Part shown: positions 8,024 to 16,975 of the stretch, one piece after another
How the letters are laid out: each line of letters opens with the position of its first letter
Position numbering within the stretch: the first letter of the stretch is position 1
From: Candidatus Levilactobacillus faecigallinarum
GTDB taxonomy: Bacteria > Bacillota > Bacilli > Lactobacillales > Lactobacillaceae
Direction of reading: 5' to 3'
Length of the DNA stretch: 32,330 nt
Assembly (NCBI GenBank): GCA_019113985.1
Contig: DXGJ01000027.1
Span: 1 to 32,330 of the forward strand
Position numbers and translations under genes: made by a program
The notes under the pieces: model-generated
Database searches by the model: none
Told to the model about the DNA's origin: nothing
What the model saw: the letters and a program-made list of their open reading frames with translations, nothing else

Positions 8024-9646
8024 TTAATACTCTGGGACCCACTTCATATCGGCAACGGCTTGCTTGACGTCGCTGATGGGTTCCTTATTCAACTTTTGAT
8101 CCACAACACTTTGGGCGACGATTTCTGCAATCGTCTGGGAGAATTCCGTCAATTGGTCAACGGGTGGCAAGACTGCCGCACCAGGTTGCGTGGTGTCGAC
8201 CAGGCCCCCTAAGGCGTGGCAAGCAGCGGATAAGGTCTCACCGTTGAGCACCTTGGCCGTTGCGGCAATCAGGCCGAAGCCTAATCCAGGGTACATTAGG
8301 GCGTTGTTCCCTTGGCCAATGTGGTAAGTGGTCCCGTTGTAGTCCACGTCTCCCACGGGAATCCCAGTGGCAATCAACGCCTTACCGTCCGTCCACTTCA
8401 AGAGATCCGCCGCCTTGGCTTCGGCTAACTTGGTTGGGTTGGACAGAGGGAAGATGATTGGCCGGTCGGTGTGGGCCGCCATGTCCTTGACGATAGCTTC
8501 CGTAAAGGTGCCGGGTTGCGTCGAGGTCCCAATCAAGACCGTTGGGTGCACCGCCTTGACCACGGCGGCCAAGCTGGTTAGGTCGTCCGCATTAGCGAAG
8601 TCCGCGCGGTCACGAGCAAAGGCGGTCTGGGCCGCCGTCAAGTCTGGCGTGTCGGTAAACAACAAGCCTTGCTTGTCGACCGGGTAGAAGCGTTGCCGGG
8701 CTTGTTCTTCGGAGAGGCCCGCGCGCTTCAGTTCGTCAAGAATCTGGTTGGCAATCCCCATACCGGCGGTCCCGGCACCGAAAATCACAAACTTCTGGTC
8801 CTTGATGTCCTCGTGAGAGATGTTCAGGGCGCCTAAGATGCCGGCTAAAACCACCATCCCAGTGCCTTGGATATCGTCATTAAAGGTCGCAATCTTGTCC
8901 TTGTACTTGTCCAGGATGACCTGGGCGTTGGAACGACCAAAGTCTTCCCAGTGTAGCAGGGATTCTGGGAACAACTTCTGTTCCGCTGTCACGAAGGCGT
9001 CGATCACGGCGTGGTAGGCGTCGCCGTAGACCCGCTTGTGGTGGTTCCCCAGGTACATCGGGTCATCTAATAACTTCTGATTGTTGGTTCCGGCATCGAT
9101 GCTGACGGGCAGCACTTGTGCGGGATCGATGCCGGCAGCCGCGGTGTAGACCATCAGCTTGCCCACGGCGATGTCGACCCCGTTGACGCCCCAGTCGCCC
9201 ATCCCCAGGATACCCTCGGCGTCGGTGACCACCACCAAGCGAATGTCCCGGCCGTTCGCGGCGTTCCGTAACGTGTCCTCGATACTGTCGGGGTCGTCCA
9301 CGGAAATAAACGCAGCGCCTTGCGGGTCGGTGAAGAGGTGGCTGTATTCCTCGATGGAATCAGCGACCGTTGGATCATACACGATGGGCATGAATTCAAC
9401 CACGTGTTGGTCCATCAGGTGGAAGAATAACGTCCGGTTCTCGTTGAACAGCGTCATCAGGTAGATGCGCTTTTCCAAGTCATTCGGCTTACTCTGGAAT
9501 TGGGCGTAAGCCTGCTTGGCCTGTTCGTCGATGGTTTGAACCAAGCTCGGTAACGTCCCGGTCAGCCCAAGTTCCTGGCGTTCCGCCTTGGTAAACGCGG
9601 TACCCTTGTTTAAAAAAGGATTATTTAAAATATTTTCTGCTGTCAT
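8024..9646 (-). CDS. mleS: Malolactic enzyme
   Basis: Decarboxylates L-malate to L-lactate and CO2 with NAD+ and Mn2+ as cofactors; in the cell this consumes protons and helps energise the membrane. The 540 residues and the N-terminus [19 protein letters not shown] fit malolactic enzyme rather than the shorter lactobacillar malic enzyme. Family residues are visible: Tyr90 (MPIVYDP), Lys163 (VGKLMVY), Glu234-Asp235 ([10 protein letters not shown]), FNDDIQGTG at about 255-263, and the NAD site FGAGTAGMG at 289-297. The start ATG 9646 has GGAGG ten bases upstream; a longer frame to 9718 lacks a binding site. The promoter lies at 9689-9718 and mleR is divergent. Confidence 0.95.
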   Translation of the reverse strand: MTAENILNNPFLNKGTAFTKAERQELGLTGTLPSLVQTIDEQAKQAYAQFQSKPNDLEKRIYLMTLFNENRTLFFHLMDQHVVEFMPIVYDPTVADSIEEYSHLFTDPQGAAFISVDDPDSIEDTLRNAANGRDIRLVVVTDAEGILGMGDWGVNGVDIAVGKLMVYTAAAGIDPAQVLPVSIDAGTNNQKLLDDPMYLGNHHKRVYGDAYHAVIDAFVTAEQKLFPESLLHWEDFGRSNAQVILDKYKDKIATFNDDIQGTGMVVLAGILGALNISHEDIKDQKFVIFGAGTAGMGIANQILDELKRAGLSEEQARQRFYPVDKQGLLFTDTPDLTAAQTAFARDRADFANADDLTSLAAVVKAVHPTVLIGTSTQPGTFTEAIVKDMAAHTDRPIIFPLSNPTKLAEAKAADLLKWTDGKALIATGIPVGDVDYNGTTYHIGQGNNALMYPGLGFGLIAATAKVLNGETLSAACHALGGLVDTTQPGAAVLPPVDQLTEFSQTIAEIVAQSVVDQKLNKEPISDVKQAVADMKWVPEY

Positions 9647-9784
9647 TTTTGAAGACCTCCAATTGATTAGCTTCAATTTACAAGACCCACTATAGTGCTT
9701 GGTGAAAATCATAGTCAAATCTGGTAGTTCATATAAATATAATTTATAATAGCCGTTAAAAGGTTGCTACGGAGGGATTTAAAA
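9647..9784. promoter_or_regulatory. mleS/mleR divergent control region
   Basis: On the minus strand TTGACT (9718-9713), 18 bases, then TATAGT (9694-9689) is the mleS promoter. On the plus strand TATAAT (9745-9750) is the likely mleR -10, with a weak -35. The two start regions are about 60 bases apart, the usual arrangement for a LysR regulator acting on its divergent target. An imperfect TTGA-N6-TCAA dyad lies at 9663-9676 in the mleS leader. I could not single out the MleR operator. Confidence 0.7.
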
Positions 9785-10675
9785 ATGAACATCAAAGATC
9801 TTGATTATTTTCACCAGTTAATTTTGCAAAAAAACTTTTCACAAGTTGCTGATTTTTTCGGGGTGACCCAGCCAACCATCACCCTGGCCATTCAACGATT
9901 AGAAAAAGAGTTTAACGCTAAGCTGGTTCACCGTGACCGAGTCCGTGGCCAATTGCTCATCACCGATGCCGGCCAGCAACTCGACGTTTACGCGGCCAGC
10001 ATCCTCCGCAAGCTAGCAGTCGCCCACCGGGAGATCGACCGGTTGACCCAACAACAGACCATTCTGGGTTTACCACCCATCATCGAGAACCACTACTTTC
10101 CCCGGGTGGCGGCCCGACTGCAGGCGGCTGGCATGCTGGAGAACATCCGGACCATCGAGGGCGGCTCCAAGGCGTTGCGTACCGCCCTGCATGATGGTCA
10201 GGCCGATATCGCGCTCTTAGGGTCGACCGAGCCCCTCTCCTACGACAGCCTGGTGGCCGAAGAATTCGACCGCCAGCCCTTCTCCATTTTCGTGGCCAAG
10301 CAACATCCCCTGGCGGCACGCAAGCGCGTTTACTTCAGCGAGTTACGCCAGGAGAAGTTCGTCCTGTTTACCCGGAGCTTTATGCACGACGCGGCCTTTA
10401 ATCAACTCAGCCACCGCAATCACTTCCGGCCCGACGTGGTCTTCCGCTCCGCCGATACCCGCCTGATTATGAACCTGGTGGCCGAGAACGTGGGCATCAC
10501 CTTCCTGACGGCCATCGTTGACCAGCATAGAAACGACGTGGTCCGCCTGGAGCTGATGGACGATGAGCAACCGGCGTTCATCTCAAGCATCGTTTACCGG
10601 ACCAGCCACGTGCTGACGCCGGCACAAAAAGCCGTGTTGGACATCTTGCATCAGACGTTGGGACCGCAGTCCTAA
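9785..10675 (+). CDS. mleR: LysR-family regulator of the malolactic genes
   Basis: A 296-residue LysR-type regulator. Residues 1-65 form the winged helix-turn-helix (NFSQVADFFGVTQPTITLAIQRLEKEF), and the rest is the periplasmic-binding-like effector domain. MleR activates mleS and mleP, with malate as probable co-inducer by family. I use ATG 9785 because GGAGGG lies eight bases before it; the longer frame to 9764 starts upstream of that site. It is divergent from mleS over a 138-base control region. A weak hairpin of 4 bp (ACCG/CGGT, about 10699-10712) follows the stop and may act as a poor terminator. Confidence 0.9.
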   Translation: MNIKDLDYFHQLILQKNFSQVADFFGVTQPTITLAIQRLEKEFNAKLVHRDRVRGQLLITDAGQQLDVYAASILRKLAVAHREIDRLTQQQTILGLPPIIENHYFPRVAARLQAAGMLENIRTIEGGSKALRTALHDGQADIALLGSTEPLSYDSLVAEEFDRQPFSIFVAKQHPLAARKRVYFSELRQEKFVLFTRSFMHDAAFNQLSHRNHFRPDVVFRSADTRLIMNLVAENVGITFLTAIVDQHRNDVVRLELMDDEQPAFISSIVYRTSHVLTPAQKAVLDILHQTLGPQS

Positions 10676-10754
10676 AATTTCGGCGTCGATGCCTGACAAC
10701 CGGCCGATTCGGTGGTTTAATTAAGGGATAGACTATTTGAAGGAGTATCAGAGT

Positions 10755-11198
10755 ATGACATTTGGCGAAGCAGAAAGTAATCTCATTCTCGACAAGTTGG
10801 TCGACCGCTGGGCCGTGGCCAGCGATCAGAAGCAAGTCGATGAGCAAATGTCCCTCATGACCTGGGATGCCACTTACCGCGTTTATAACGGTAACGAGCT
10901 CCATCTCGAGGCTCACGGGCAAGACGACTTAAAGAAGGCCCTGACGGAACAGGCGAAGGCAATTAAAACGTCCTTCACGCTGACTGGTCAGCACCTGGTC
11001 ACCATGGACCGCGACAGCAACACGGCCACCGGCGTTCAGTACGCGCAGGTCCGGGTCGTGCGCGAGGCGGATAATGGTGCGTTCATCACGGACTACAGTG
11101 TTCGTTACAATGACCACTACGCCTTTCGCGGCGAGAACTGGGCCATCGAACAACGCGACGTTCACCTAGTCATCGTCGATGCCCACAAATTGGCATAA
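10755..11198 (+). CDS. NTF2/SnoaL-like small protein
   Basis: A 147-residue soluble protein with the cone-shaped NTF2-like pattern: an N-terminal helix (ILDKLVDRWAVASDQKQVDEQMSL), strand MTWDATYRVYN, a helix with DDLKKALTEQAKAI, then long strands ending in YNDHYAFRGENWAIEQRDVHLVIVD. Family members range from isomerases and dehydratases to ligand binders, so no reaction is assigned. ATG 10755 is chosen because GAAGGAG lies nine bases before it; TTG 10737 would overlap that site. It stands alone between mleR and a strong terminator, in the direction of mleR. A link with malate metabolism is only positional. Confidence 0.7.
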   Translation: MTFGEAESNLILDKLVDRWAVASDQKQVDEQMSLMTWDATYRVYNGNELHLEAHGQDDLKKALTEQAKAIKTSFTLTGQHLVTMDRDSNTATGVQYAQVRVVREADNGAFITDYSVRYNDHYAFRGENWAIEQRDVHLVIVDAHKLA

Positions 11199-11221
11199 TT
11201 TGAAAAACCTGGTCCCAACCA

Positions 11222-11271
11222 GCAAAAAATCTTCAGAATCCGGCACGTTGTCGGTTCTGAAGATTTTTTGC
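11222..11271. terminator. Bidirectional terminator
   Basis: GCAAAAAATCTTCAGAA and TTCTGAAGATTTTTTGC pair over 17 bp, plus a CC/GG pair past one bulged T. T runs occur in both directions, so it ends both the NTF2-like gene (plus) and the LRR gene (minus). Confidence 0.9.
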
Positions 11272-11294
11272 TTACTTAATTTTATTGCATCAGA

Positions 11295-13406
11295 TTAGGC
11301 CTTTTTGATGGGCGTAATAAATTGCTTGTTCCCGGTGATCCAGTGGCCATTGGTCAACTGGTAGCGGGTCATGTAGCCGCGGTGAATAATTCGCTTAACG
11401 GTAACAACCTTGCCCTGCTTGAAGACGCGGACTCGGTTTTTCTTAGTGAATTTCGTCGTCTGATGCTCGTAAATGGTCCGGTCAACGCGAATCTTGGTGT
11501 AGTGCTTACCTTGCCAGTAGAGGTTCGCAACAAAGTCCTTGCGAGCCGTCACATAGGTACCATTGGATAACAGGTACCGCAGATGCCCATTCACCGACTT
11601 CTTCACACCCACAACTTTAAAGGTTGGCGCCGTCTGCCGGGTGTACTTCCGGTAGCTCTTCTTAATTTTGTTTTCTTTAAAAGTTGCTTGCGTGTACCGG
11701 TTCAAGGCATCCTTGGTGTAAATCATGAATGGCTTGAAAGCGGCGTGTGCACTCATTGCCGTCTGAATGACCGTTGGTGCGGCCGGCGTTGCCACTACCG
11801 GTGTGGTTGGCGCGGTCGTATCCGGCGTCGCGGCTGCCACAGTCACTGGTGTCGTTGGTGTGGTTGGCTTTGTCGGCGTAGTCGTCTGCGAACCACCATC
11901 TGGTTTGACTGGCGTCGGTTGCTTGACCGTAACTTTAACATGCATCTGGCCGTTGAAGTACTGGCCATCGCCCCAGATCATCACCAAATCGTTTGGCTGG
12001 GTCTGGCTTAATCCGGCCCAGGTATAAGTATTCGAAACTTTATCGGGAGTCACCGTCAAGCCAGTCTTGGGAGTCGACAACTCTGGTCTTGCGGCTACCG
12101 CCAGGGCCCGGCCACCATTGGTAAACAGGGTTCCCGGGTTCTTGAACGTGTAGGACGTGGTTCCTGGTTCTAGTATTACCGGCTCCTCATAAACGGTCTG
12201 GTCACTAGCATCAAAATCGTTCCAAGGCAACTTACCATTCTGATAGGCCGGTTGAATATCGCGAATGTGATTGCCGTAAAGGTGTAACGTATTCAATTTC
12301 GTTGCCACCTTCAATGGCGTAATATCGGAAACCTGATTATTTTCCAGATAGAGGACCTTTAATTTCGGCATATCCTTGATTACTGAAATATCTTTGACCT
12401 GATTATCATCCAAATCTAACCAAGTGACTTTGGACTTCCCCTTTAAGGCGGAAATATCCGTTATTAAGTTGTAGTTTAGGGTAATATCGCTCAGGTTCGT
12501 CAGCCCAGCTAATGGTGAAAGATCCGAGATGCTATTCTCGGCAAAAGCCACTTCAGTAAGGTTCTTGAGACCAGCAATTGGTGACAGGTCCTTGAGGGCG
12601 CCCCGAGTCCAGGGTTCACCTAGAATGGGTGCGGAAGAGTCGGTCGAAATTCGCAGGTTCGTTAACGCTGATGCTTTTTCCAGTCCTTGGAGGTTGGAAA
12701 TCTTGGTAACCACGTCATAGTAACTATGACTCCCGTTCAGTCCGTCAGCTGGAACAATACGCTTCAGCGTTGCTAAATTCTCCGGTGTGATTTCCGAAAC
12801 GCTGGTGATGGGCGTTTCCTTGTCCTTGGTCTGTTGCACCTGCAGGGCCCGTAGAACGATCTTCTGGAGGTTCTTATCCGGCATCCATTCGTCAATCGCC
12901 TGGGTCGTGGTTGGCGTCTTTGGCGTGGTAGTTGGCGCTACCGCCGGCATTTGAGCCGGTTGCACTGGCTGTTCATTTTCGGGCGTTGGGGTTGCATTCG
13001 CCGGTACGGCTGATGTCACCGGAGTATGTACTGCTGTGACCGGCTGCTTGACTGCTTGTGTTGATTCCGGCACTGCTGGCTGGTCTGGTTTGTTTACAGG
13101 CGTCTTCGGCGAAACTACCGGCGTTACTGTCTTTTTATCATTATTTGCCGGCATAGACATTTTAGATTCATCCGACGTTACTGGTGCTGGTGTCCCTGAC
13201 TTTAATGTAACCTGGCGAGTCGTTTGATCAACGGTTGGCCCGTTGACCGCCTTAGTCGTTGCATCCGTCGTCCTCTGGGATGGCGCATCGTCTGCATGGG
13301 CAGAGACGTTCCCCAACGTCCCTAAAACCAGGCTTCCCGTTACCAATCCGGTGACCGCCAATGTTTTTTGCCATTGACGTCCATCAAGTCGTTTGCTAAT
13401 CCGCAT
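11295..13406 (-). CDS. Secreted internalin-type leucine-rich repeat protein with C-terminal surface domain
   Basis: A 703-residue exported protein. Residues 1-38 are a long signal peptide (hydrophobic core LAVTGLVTGSLVLGTLG, cleavage after SAHA). A Pro/Thr-rich stalk (about 40-165) leads to an internalin-like cap and five to six 22-residue LRRs (about 260-400; repeats such as LSPIAGLKNLTEVAFAENSI and ISVIKDMPKLKVLYLENNQV). A beta-rich Ig-like part follows (about 420-515), then a second Thr/Pro stalk. The last 135 residues are very basic, with YVTARKDFVANLYW and FTKKNRVRVFK, resembling DUF5776/SLAP-like wall-attachment units. There is no LPXTG, so wall binding is probably non-covalent. ATG 13406 has GAGGAGG nine bases upstream. 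A role in adhesion is inferred. Confidence 0.87.
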   Translation of the reverse strand: MRISKRLDGRQWQKTLAVTGLVTGSLVLGTLGNVSAHADDAPSQRTTDATTKAVNGPTVDQTTRQVTLKSGTPAPVTSDESKMSMPANNDKKTVTPVVSPKTPVNKPDQPAVPESTQAVKQPVTAVHTPVTSAVPANATPTPENEQPVQPAQMPAVAPTTTPKTPTTTQAIDEWMPDKNLQKIVLRALQVQQTKDKETPITSVSEITPENLATLKRIVPADGLNGSHSYYDVVTKISNLQGLEKASALTNLRISTDSSAPILGEPWTRGALKDLSPIAGLKNLTEVAFAENSISDLSPLAGLTNLSDITLNYNLITDISALKGKSKVTWLDLDDNQVKDISVIKDMPKLKVLYLENNQVSDITPLKVATKLNTLHLYGNHIRDIQPAYQNGKLPWNDFDASDQTVYEEPVILEPGTTSYTFKNPGTLFTNGGRALAVAARPELSTPKTGLTVTPDKVSNTYTWAGLSQTQPNDLVMIWGDGQYFNGQMHVKVTVKQPTPVKPDGGSQTTTPTKPTTPTTPVTVAAATPDTTAPTTPVVATPAAPTVIQTAMSAHAAFKPFMIYTKDALNRYTQATFKENKIKKSYRKYTRQTAPTFKVVGVKKSVNGHLRYLLSNGTYVTARKDFVANLYWQGKHYTKIRVDRTIYEHQTTKFTKKNRVRVFKQGKVVTVKRIIHRGYMTRYQLTNGHWITGNKQFITPIKKA

Positions 13407-13501
13407 AAAAGCATCCTCCTCAATCTTGCCCGATCGTCTTAGATAACGATGGGGCGACAACGTTTTTGAACGAAATCATATAGATTATTTACTACAAATC
13501 G

Positions 13502-13530
13502 ACTATAGTCCTTTACCAATATTTAGGCAA
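13502..13530 (-). promoter_or_regulatory. Promoter of the LRR protein gene
   Basis: TTGCCT (13530-13525), a 17-base spacer and TATAGT (13507-13502) on the minus strand, giving a leader of about 90 bases before ATG 13406. Confidence 0.65.
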
Positions 13531-13757
13531 GTCCTAACACTTGTTCATAGTTATAACGAAACACCCCCTATTGTCAGCGGTATTGCAAGATATTCGCGCA
13601 GTTTATACATAGCCACGCAATCGGCGTTCTGGCTATGCATAAGCCGTAGCGACTTATTTATCCGCCATTTATGTCCTATCTCCCCCTTACTACTAAGTTA
13701 GCTTAAGCGACAACTATGACCAGTCCAATTGTCGCAATCATCTTACCCATATAACGT

Positions 13758-13772
13758 AACGACACCACGGGG
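13758..13772. repeat. 15-base word shared with the terminal repeat region
   Basis: AACGACACCACGGGG occurs here and again at 32244-32258. Read on the minus strand, the flank GCCGAG..TGTCCCCGT.GTG (about 13763-13785) also resembles the core of the tandem repeats at 31994-32014 and 32142-32162, so this looks like a diverged copy of the same intergenic family. Confidence 0.5.
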
Positions 13773-13807
13773 ACAGGACTCGGCACAATGAAGTGACCAC
13801 CAACGGC

Positions 13808-13844
13808 AAAAAAGGGACGCTAACCACCTGGCTAGCGTCCCTTT
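13808..13844 (-). terminator. Terminator of the opp operon
   Basis: AAAGGGACGCTA (13811-13822) and TAGCGTCCCTTT (13833-13844) form a 12-bp stem with a ten-base loop, followed on the minus strand by six T. It lies 16 bases past the oppF stop. Confidence 0.92.
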
Positions 13845-13859
13845 AAGTCTAATGTTTGG

Positions 13860-14819
13860 TTACTTTTTGATTAATGAGGCTTCATGCGCCCGTTGCCGGT
13901 ACATGTCGATTTCGTCTTCAGCCGCCCGAACGAAATGGTGTGGCGCGATTTCCACTAAGTGGCGCTCCTTACCATCATTTTCGTGGCTGGCATCATACGC
14001 AATCTCTTGACGTGCCCGCTCAAATTCAGGATCCGGTACAGGGACCGCTGACAGCAGACTCTTGGTGTAATCGTGCAGTGGGTGGGCATAGATTTCGTCG
14101 GCATCGGCGATTTCCAGCATCCGGCCGTAGTGCATAACGCCGATTCGGTCGGAGATGTACTTCACCATCGATAAATCATGCGCGATGAACAAGTAGGTCA
14201 AGCCTTGGTCCCGTTGCAGCTTCTTCATCAGGTTAACGACTTGAGCCTGAATCGACACGTCCAACGCGGAGATGGGTTCATCGGCAATCACGAACTTGGG
14301 GTTCACGGCCAACGCCCGGGCAATCCCGATCCGTTGCCGTTGCCCACCAGAGAATTCGTGAGGGTACCGACTCGAGTGGTCCTTGTTTAACCCAACCGTT
14401 TCCAGCAGGCTCTCGACCTTCCGGGTCCGGTCGGCATCGTCCTTGGCCAGATGGTTGATATCAATCCCCTCGGCCACGATATCCTTGACCTTCATCCGCG
14501 GATTCAGGGAGGCATACGGGTCTTGGAAAATCATCTGCATGTCCTGCCGGAATTCATGTTGGTCCTTTTGGCTCTTGAAGGCATCCACGTTCTTTCCGTC
14601 GAACAGAATCTCACCGGATGTCGGTTCGTACAGGTGGATGATGGCCCGTCCGGTCGTGGTCTTCCCAGAACCGGATTCACCAACTAACCCAAAGGTCTCA
14701 CCCTTGTAGATGTCAAACGAGATGTCATCAACGGCGCGAACCTCATCGGCCTTGCCCACGTTGAAGTATTGTTTGAGGTGCTTGACCTCGAGGATTTTTT
14801 CGGCATTTTCGTAGTCCAT
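13860..14819 (-). CDS. oppF: Oligopeptide ABC transporter ATPase OppF
   Basis: A 319-residue ATPase on the cytosolic face of the Opp complex, pairing with OppD to drive peptide import. Walker A GESGSGKTT is at residues 47-55, the signature is FSGGQRQRIGIARAL, Walker B is FVIADEPISALDVS, and the switch is HDLSMVKYISD. The C-terminal peptide-transporter extension starts at VPDPEFERAR. The ATG overlaps the oppD stop by one base (TAATG), so translation is coupled. It is the last gene of the operon. Confidence 0.95.
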   Translation of the reverse strand: MDYENAEKILEVKHLKQYFNVGKADEVRAVDDISFDIYKGETFGLVGESGSGKTTTGRAIIHLYEPTSGEILFDGKNVDAFKSQKDQHEFRQDMQMIFQDPYASLNPRMKVKDIVAEGIDINHLAKDDADRTRKVESLLETVGLNKDHSSRYPHEFSGGQRQRIGIARALAVNPKFVIADEPISALDVSIQAQVVNLMKKLQRDQGLTYLFIAHDLSMVKYISDRIGVMHYGRMLEIADADEIYAHPLHDYTKSLLSAVPVPDPEFERARQEIAYDASHENDGKERHLVEIAPHHFVRAAEDEIDMYRQRAHEASLIKK

Positions 14820-15922
14820 TATTGCTGTTCCTCCTCTTCTTCAACGGGTCCTGCGGTAGCATCCTGTTGTTGCTTCAGGGCCGCCTGCATCTTCGCGTAC
14901 TTCTTTTGCCGTTCCACAATCTGTGCCGGTGGCGTGACCTTAGGTGCGTCCGGATGGAGCAACCAGGTGGCCGCGTAGTGGGTATCGGAGACCTTAAAGA
15001 ACGGTGGCTCCTGTTGCGTATCGATCTTCAGGGCGTACTGGTTCCGCGCCGCAAAGGCATCCCCAACTGGTGGGTCCAACAGGTCCGGTGGCGTCCCAGG
15101 AATCGATGGCAACTCGTCACCCTTGGTATCCAACGTGGGCATCGAGCTCAGCAGACCCCAGGTGTACGGATGCTTCGGGTTGTAGAAGATTTCATCAACG
15201 GTCCCGTATTCCACGATCTTCCCCGCATACATGACGGCGACCCGGTCGGCCATGCCGGCCACGACACCCAAGTCATGCGTGATGAAAATGATCGACGTCG
15301 AAATCTTATCTTGTAATTCCTTCATTAAGTTCAGAATCTGGGCCTGAATCGTCACGTCCAACGCGGTGGTTGGTTCGTCGGCAATCAGGATTTCGGGATA
15401 GTTGACCAACGCAATCGCAATCACGATCCGTTGCCGCATCCCTCCTGAGAATTGGTGCGGGTAGTCGTTGATCCGGTTTTCAGCATCCGTAATCCCGACT
15501 AACTTCATCATTTCCAGAGCTTGGGCCAACGCCTTGTCCTTCTTCATGCCCTTGTGAATCATCAGGGGTTCTGCAATCTGCCGGCCAATCTTCATGGTCG
15601 GGTCCAAAGAGGTCATTGGGTCTTGGAAGATTTCGGCGATGTCTTGACCCCGAATGGCTTCCATGTCCTTTTCGCTCTTCTTCAGCAGGTTCTCACCCTT
15701 GTACATGATGCTCCCGTTGGCGATATCCGCGTTGCTGGCGTTTAAACCCATGATGGTCCGGGTGGTAACGGACTTACCGGAACCGGATTCCCCAACGATG
15801 GCTAACGTTTCACCCTTACGTAGGTCAAAACTGACGTTTCGGATGGCCTTAACGTCCCCGGCATAGGTCTTAAAGTTGACCTGCAAGTTCCGAACTTCCA
15901 AAATGTTTTTTTCATTCTCCAT
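14819..15922 (-). CDS. oppD: Oligopeptide ABC transporter ATPase OppD
   Basis: A 367-residue ATPase partner of OppF. Walker A GESGSGKS is at residues 44-51, the signature is FSGGMRQRIVIAIAL, Walker B is ILIADEPTTALDVT and the switch is ITHDLGVVAGMAD. The C-terminal extension contains the oligopeptide-transporter motif (GTPPDLLDPPVGDAFAARNQYAL); members of this family often hold an iron-sulfur cluster there, but the usual cysteines are absent here. The C-terminus ends in an unusual run of Glu/Gln (GPVEEEEEQQ). ATG 15922 follows AGGTGA. Confidence 0.95.
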   Translation of the reverse strand: MENEKNILEVRNLQVNFKTYAGDVKAIRNVSFDLRKGETLAIVGESGSGKSVTTRTIMGLNASNADIANGSIMYKGENLLKKSEKDMEAIRGQDIAEIFQDPMTSLDPTMKIGRQIAEPLMIHKGMKKDKALAQALEMMKLVGITDAENRINDYPHQFSGGMRQRIVIAIALVNYPEILIADEPTTALDVTIQAQILNLMKELQDKISTSIIFITHDLGVVAGMADRVAVMYAGKIVEYGTVDEIFYNPKHPYTWGLLSSMPTLDTKGDELPSIPGTPPDLLDPPVGDAFAARNQYALKIDTQQEPPFFKVSDTHYAATWLLHPDAPKVTPPAQIVERQKKYAKMQAALKQQQDATAGPVEEEEEQQ

Positions 15923-15935
15923 GACGCGTCTTCAC

Positions 15936-16964
15936 CTACTCTTTCGTCCGTGGATCAAAGGCATCCCGCAAGCCATCACCTAAGAGGTTAAAGGCTAACA
16001 TGACGATGGACAGAACTAAGGCTGGCCACCACATCTGGTACGGTAAGAACTGGAAGTTCTTTTGCCCGTCGTTCAACAACGTCCCAAGTGATGCCTGGGG
16101 TGAAGAAATCCCAATCCCGATATACGATAACATCGCTTCGAAGAAGATGGCATTTGGAATGGTGAACATGGTGTTAATGATAATGACACTCGATAGGTTT
16201 GGTAACAAGTGCTTAAAGGCAATCTTCAGCGGTCGCTCGCCCAGCGTCCTGGCAGCTAAAATGTACTCCTGACTCTTCAGCTCCATGGTCTGGGCTCGGA
16301 CCAGCCGGGCCATGTTGGTCCAGGAGGTCAGCGCAATCGCGATAATAATGGAGGTCATCCCGGGTTTCAGAATCAAAATCAACAGGACAATAACCACCAA
16401 GTTTGGAATGGAGAGGATGATTTCGATAATCCGCTGCATCACGGTATCGATTCGACCACCCTTCCACCCCGAGAACATCCCGTAGGTGACCCCGATGGTC
16501 AGGTCAAAGAACGTCGCGACTAACGCGATGATCAATGAGATTCGCGTCCCATAAAGGACCCGAGAGAACAAGTCCCGGCCAAGGTAATCAGTTCCCATGA
16601 TGTAGTAGACCCCGGAGCTCGCTCCGGCCTGCTTGTAGGCATCAATTCGTTGCCCCGCCTGGACCAGCGTTCCGTTAAATCCGTTGATGCCAATGCCCGG
16701 AATCTTAGACGGCAAGTTGGCGTACGACGGGTTCACAGCGTTGGGGTTGTGCGGTGACACGAAGATGGACCCGAAGGCCATAATGAAAACAATCGCAAGG
16801 ATAATGAGGGATACCCAGGCACCCCGGTTTTTCTTTAACCGCCGCCATGCATCCTGCGCAAACGTCAGGGATGGCGCGGCAATCTTTTCACTATCAAGCG
16901 CCGCACGATCAGACGGCGTCATCGGCTTAAAGCTATCTTCTGGGAGTTTTACTGTATCTGCCAT
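15936..16964 (-). CDS. oppC: Oligopeptide ABC transporter permease OppC
   Basis: A 342-residue inner subunit with an N-terminal cytosolic stretch (residues 1-45), a first span (VSLIILAIVFIMAFGSIFV), a large external loop (about 72-130) and five further spans. The EAA loop carries LAARTLGERPLKIAFKHLLPN, which contacts the ATPases. It ends in NLLGDGLRDAFDPRTKE, a very conserved OppC/DppC tail. AGGAGG lies seven bases before the ATG, and oppB ends 11 bases upstream. Confidence 0.95.
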   Translation of the reverse strand: MADTVKLPEDSFKPMTPSDRAALDSEKIAAPSLTFAQDAWRRLKKNRGAWVSLIILAIVFIMAFGSIFVSPHNPNAVNPSYANLPSKIPGIGINGFNGTLVQAGQRIDAYKQAGASSGVYYIMGTDYLGRDLFSRVLYGTRISLIIALVATFFDLTIGVTYGMFSGWKGGRIDTVMQRIIEIILSIPNLVVIVLLILILKPGMTSIIIAIALTSWTNMARLVRAQTMELKSQEYILAARTLGERPLKIAFKHLLPNLSSVIIINTMFTIPNAIFFEAMLSYIGIGISSPQASLGTLLNDGQKNFQFLPYQMWWPALVLSIVMLAFNLLGDGLRDAFDPRTKE

Positions 16965-16975
16965 TTATTTACCTC

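Larger units (their letters stand above)
13461..13807. other. Intergenic region between the LRR gene and oppF
   Basis: About 350 bases without a credible gene, downstream of the opp operon and upstream of the LRR gene. It contains the LRR promoter (13502-13530), an inverted repeat CATAGCC (13608-13614)/GGCTATG (13631-13637), another GCGACAA (13707-13713)/TTGTCGC (13729-13735), and the 15-base word 13758-13772 shared with the repeats at the window end. Confidence 0.6.

Noticed and set aside
14822..15316. 164-codon plus-strand frame
   Set aside because: It is antisense to oppD and has no supporting signals.
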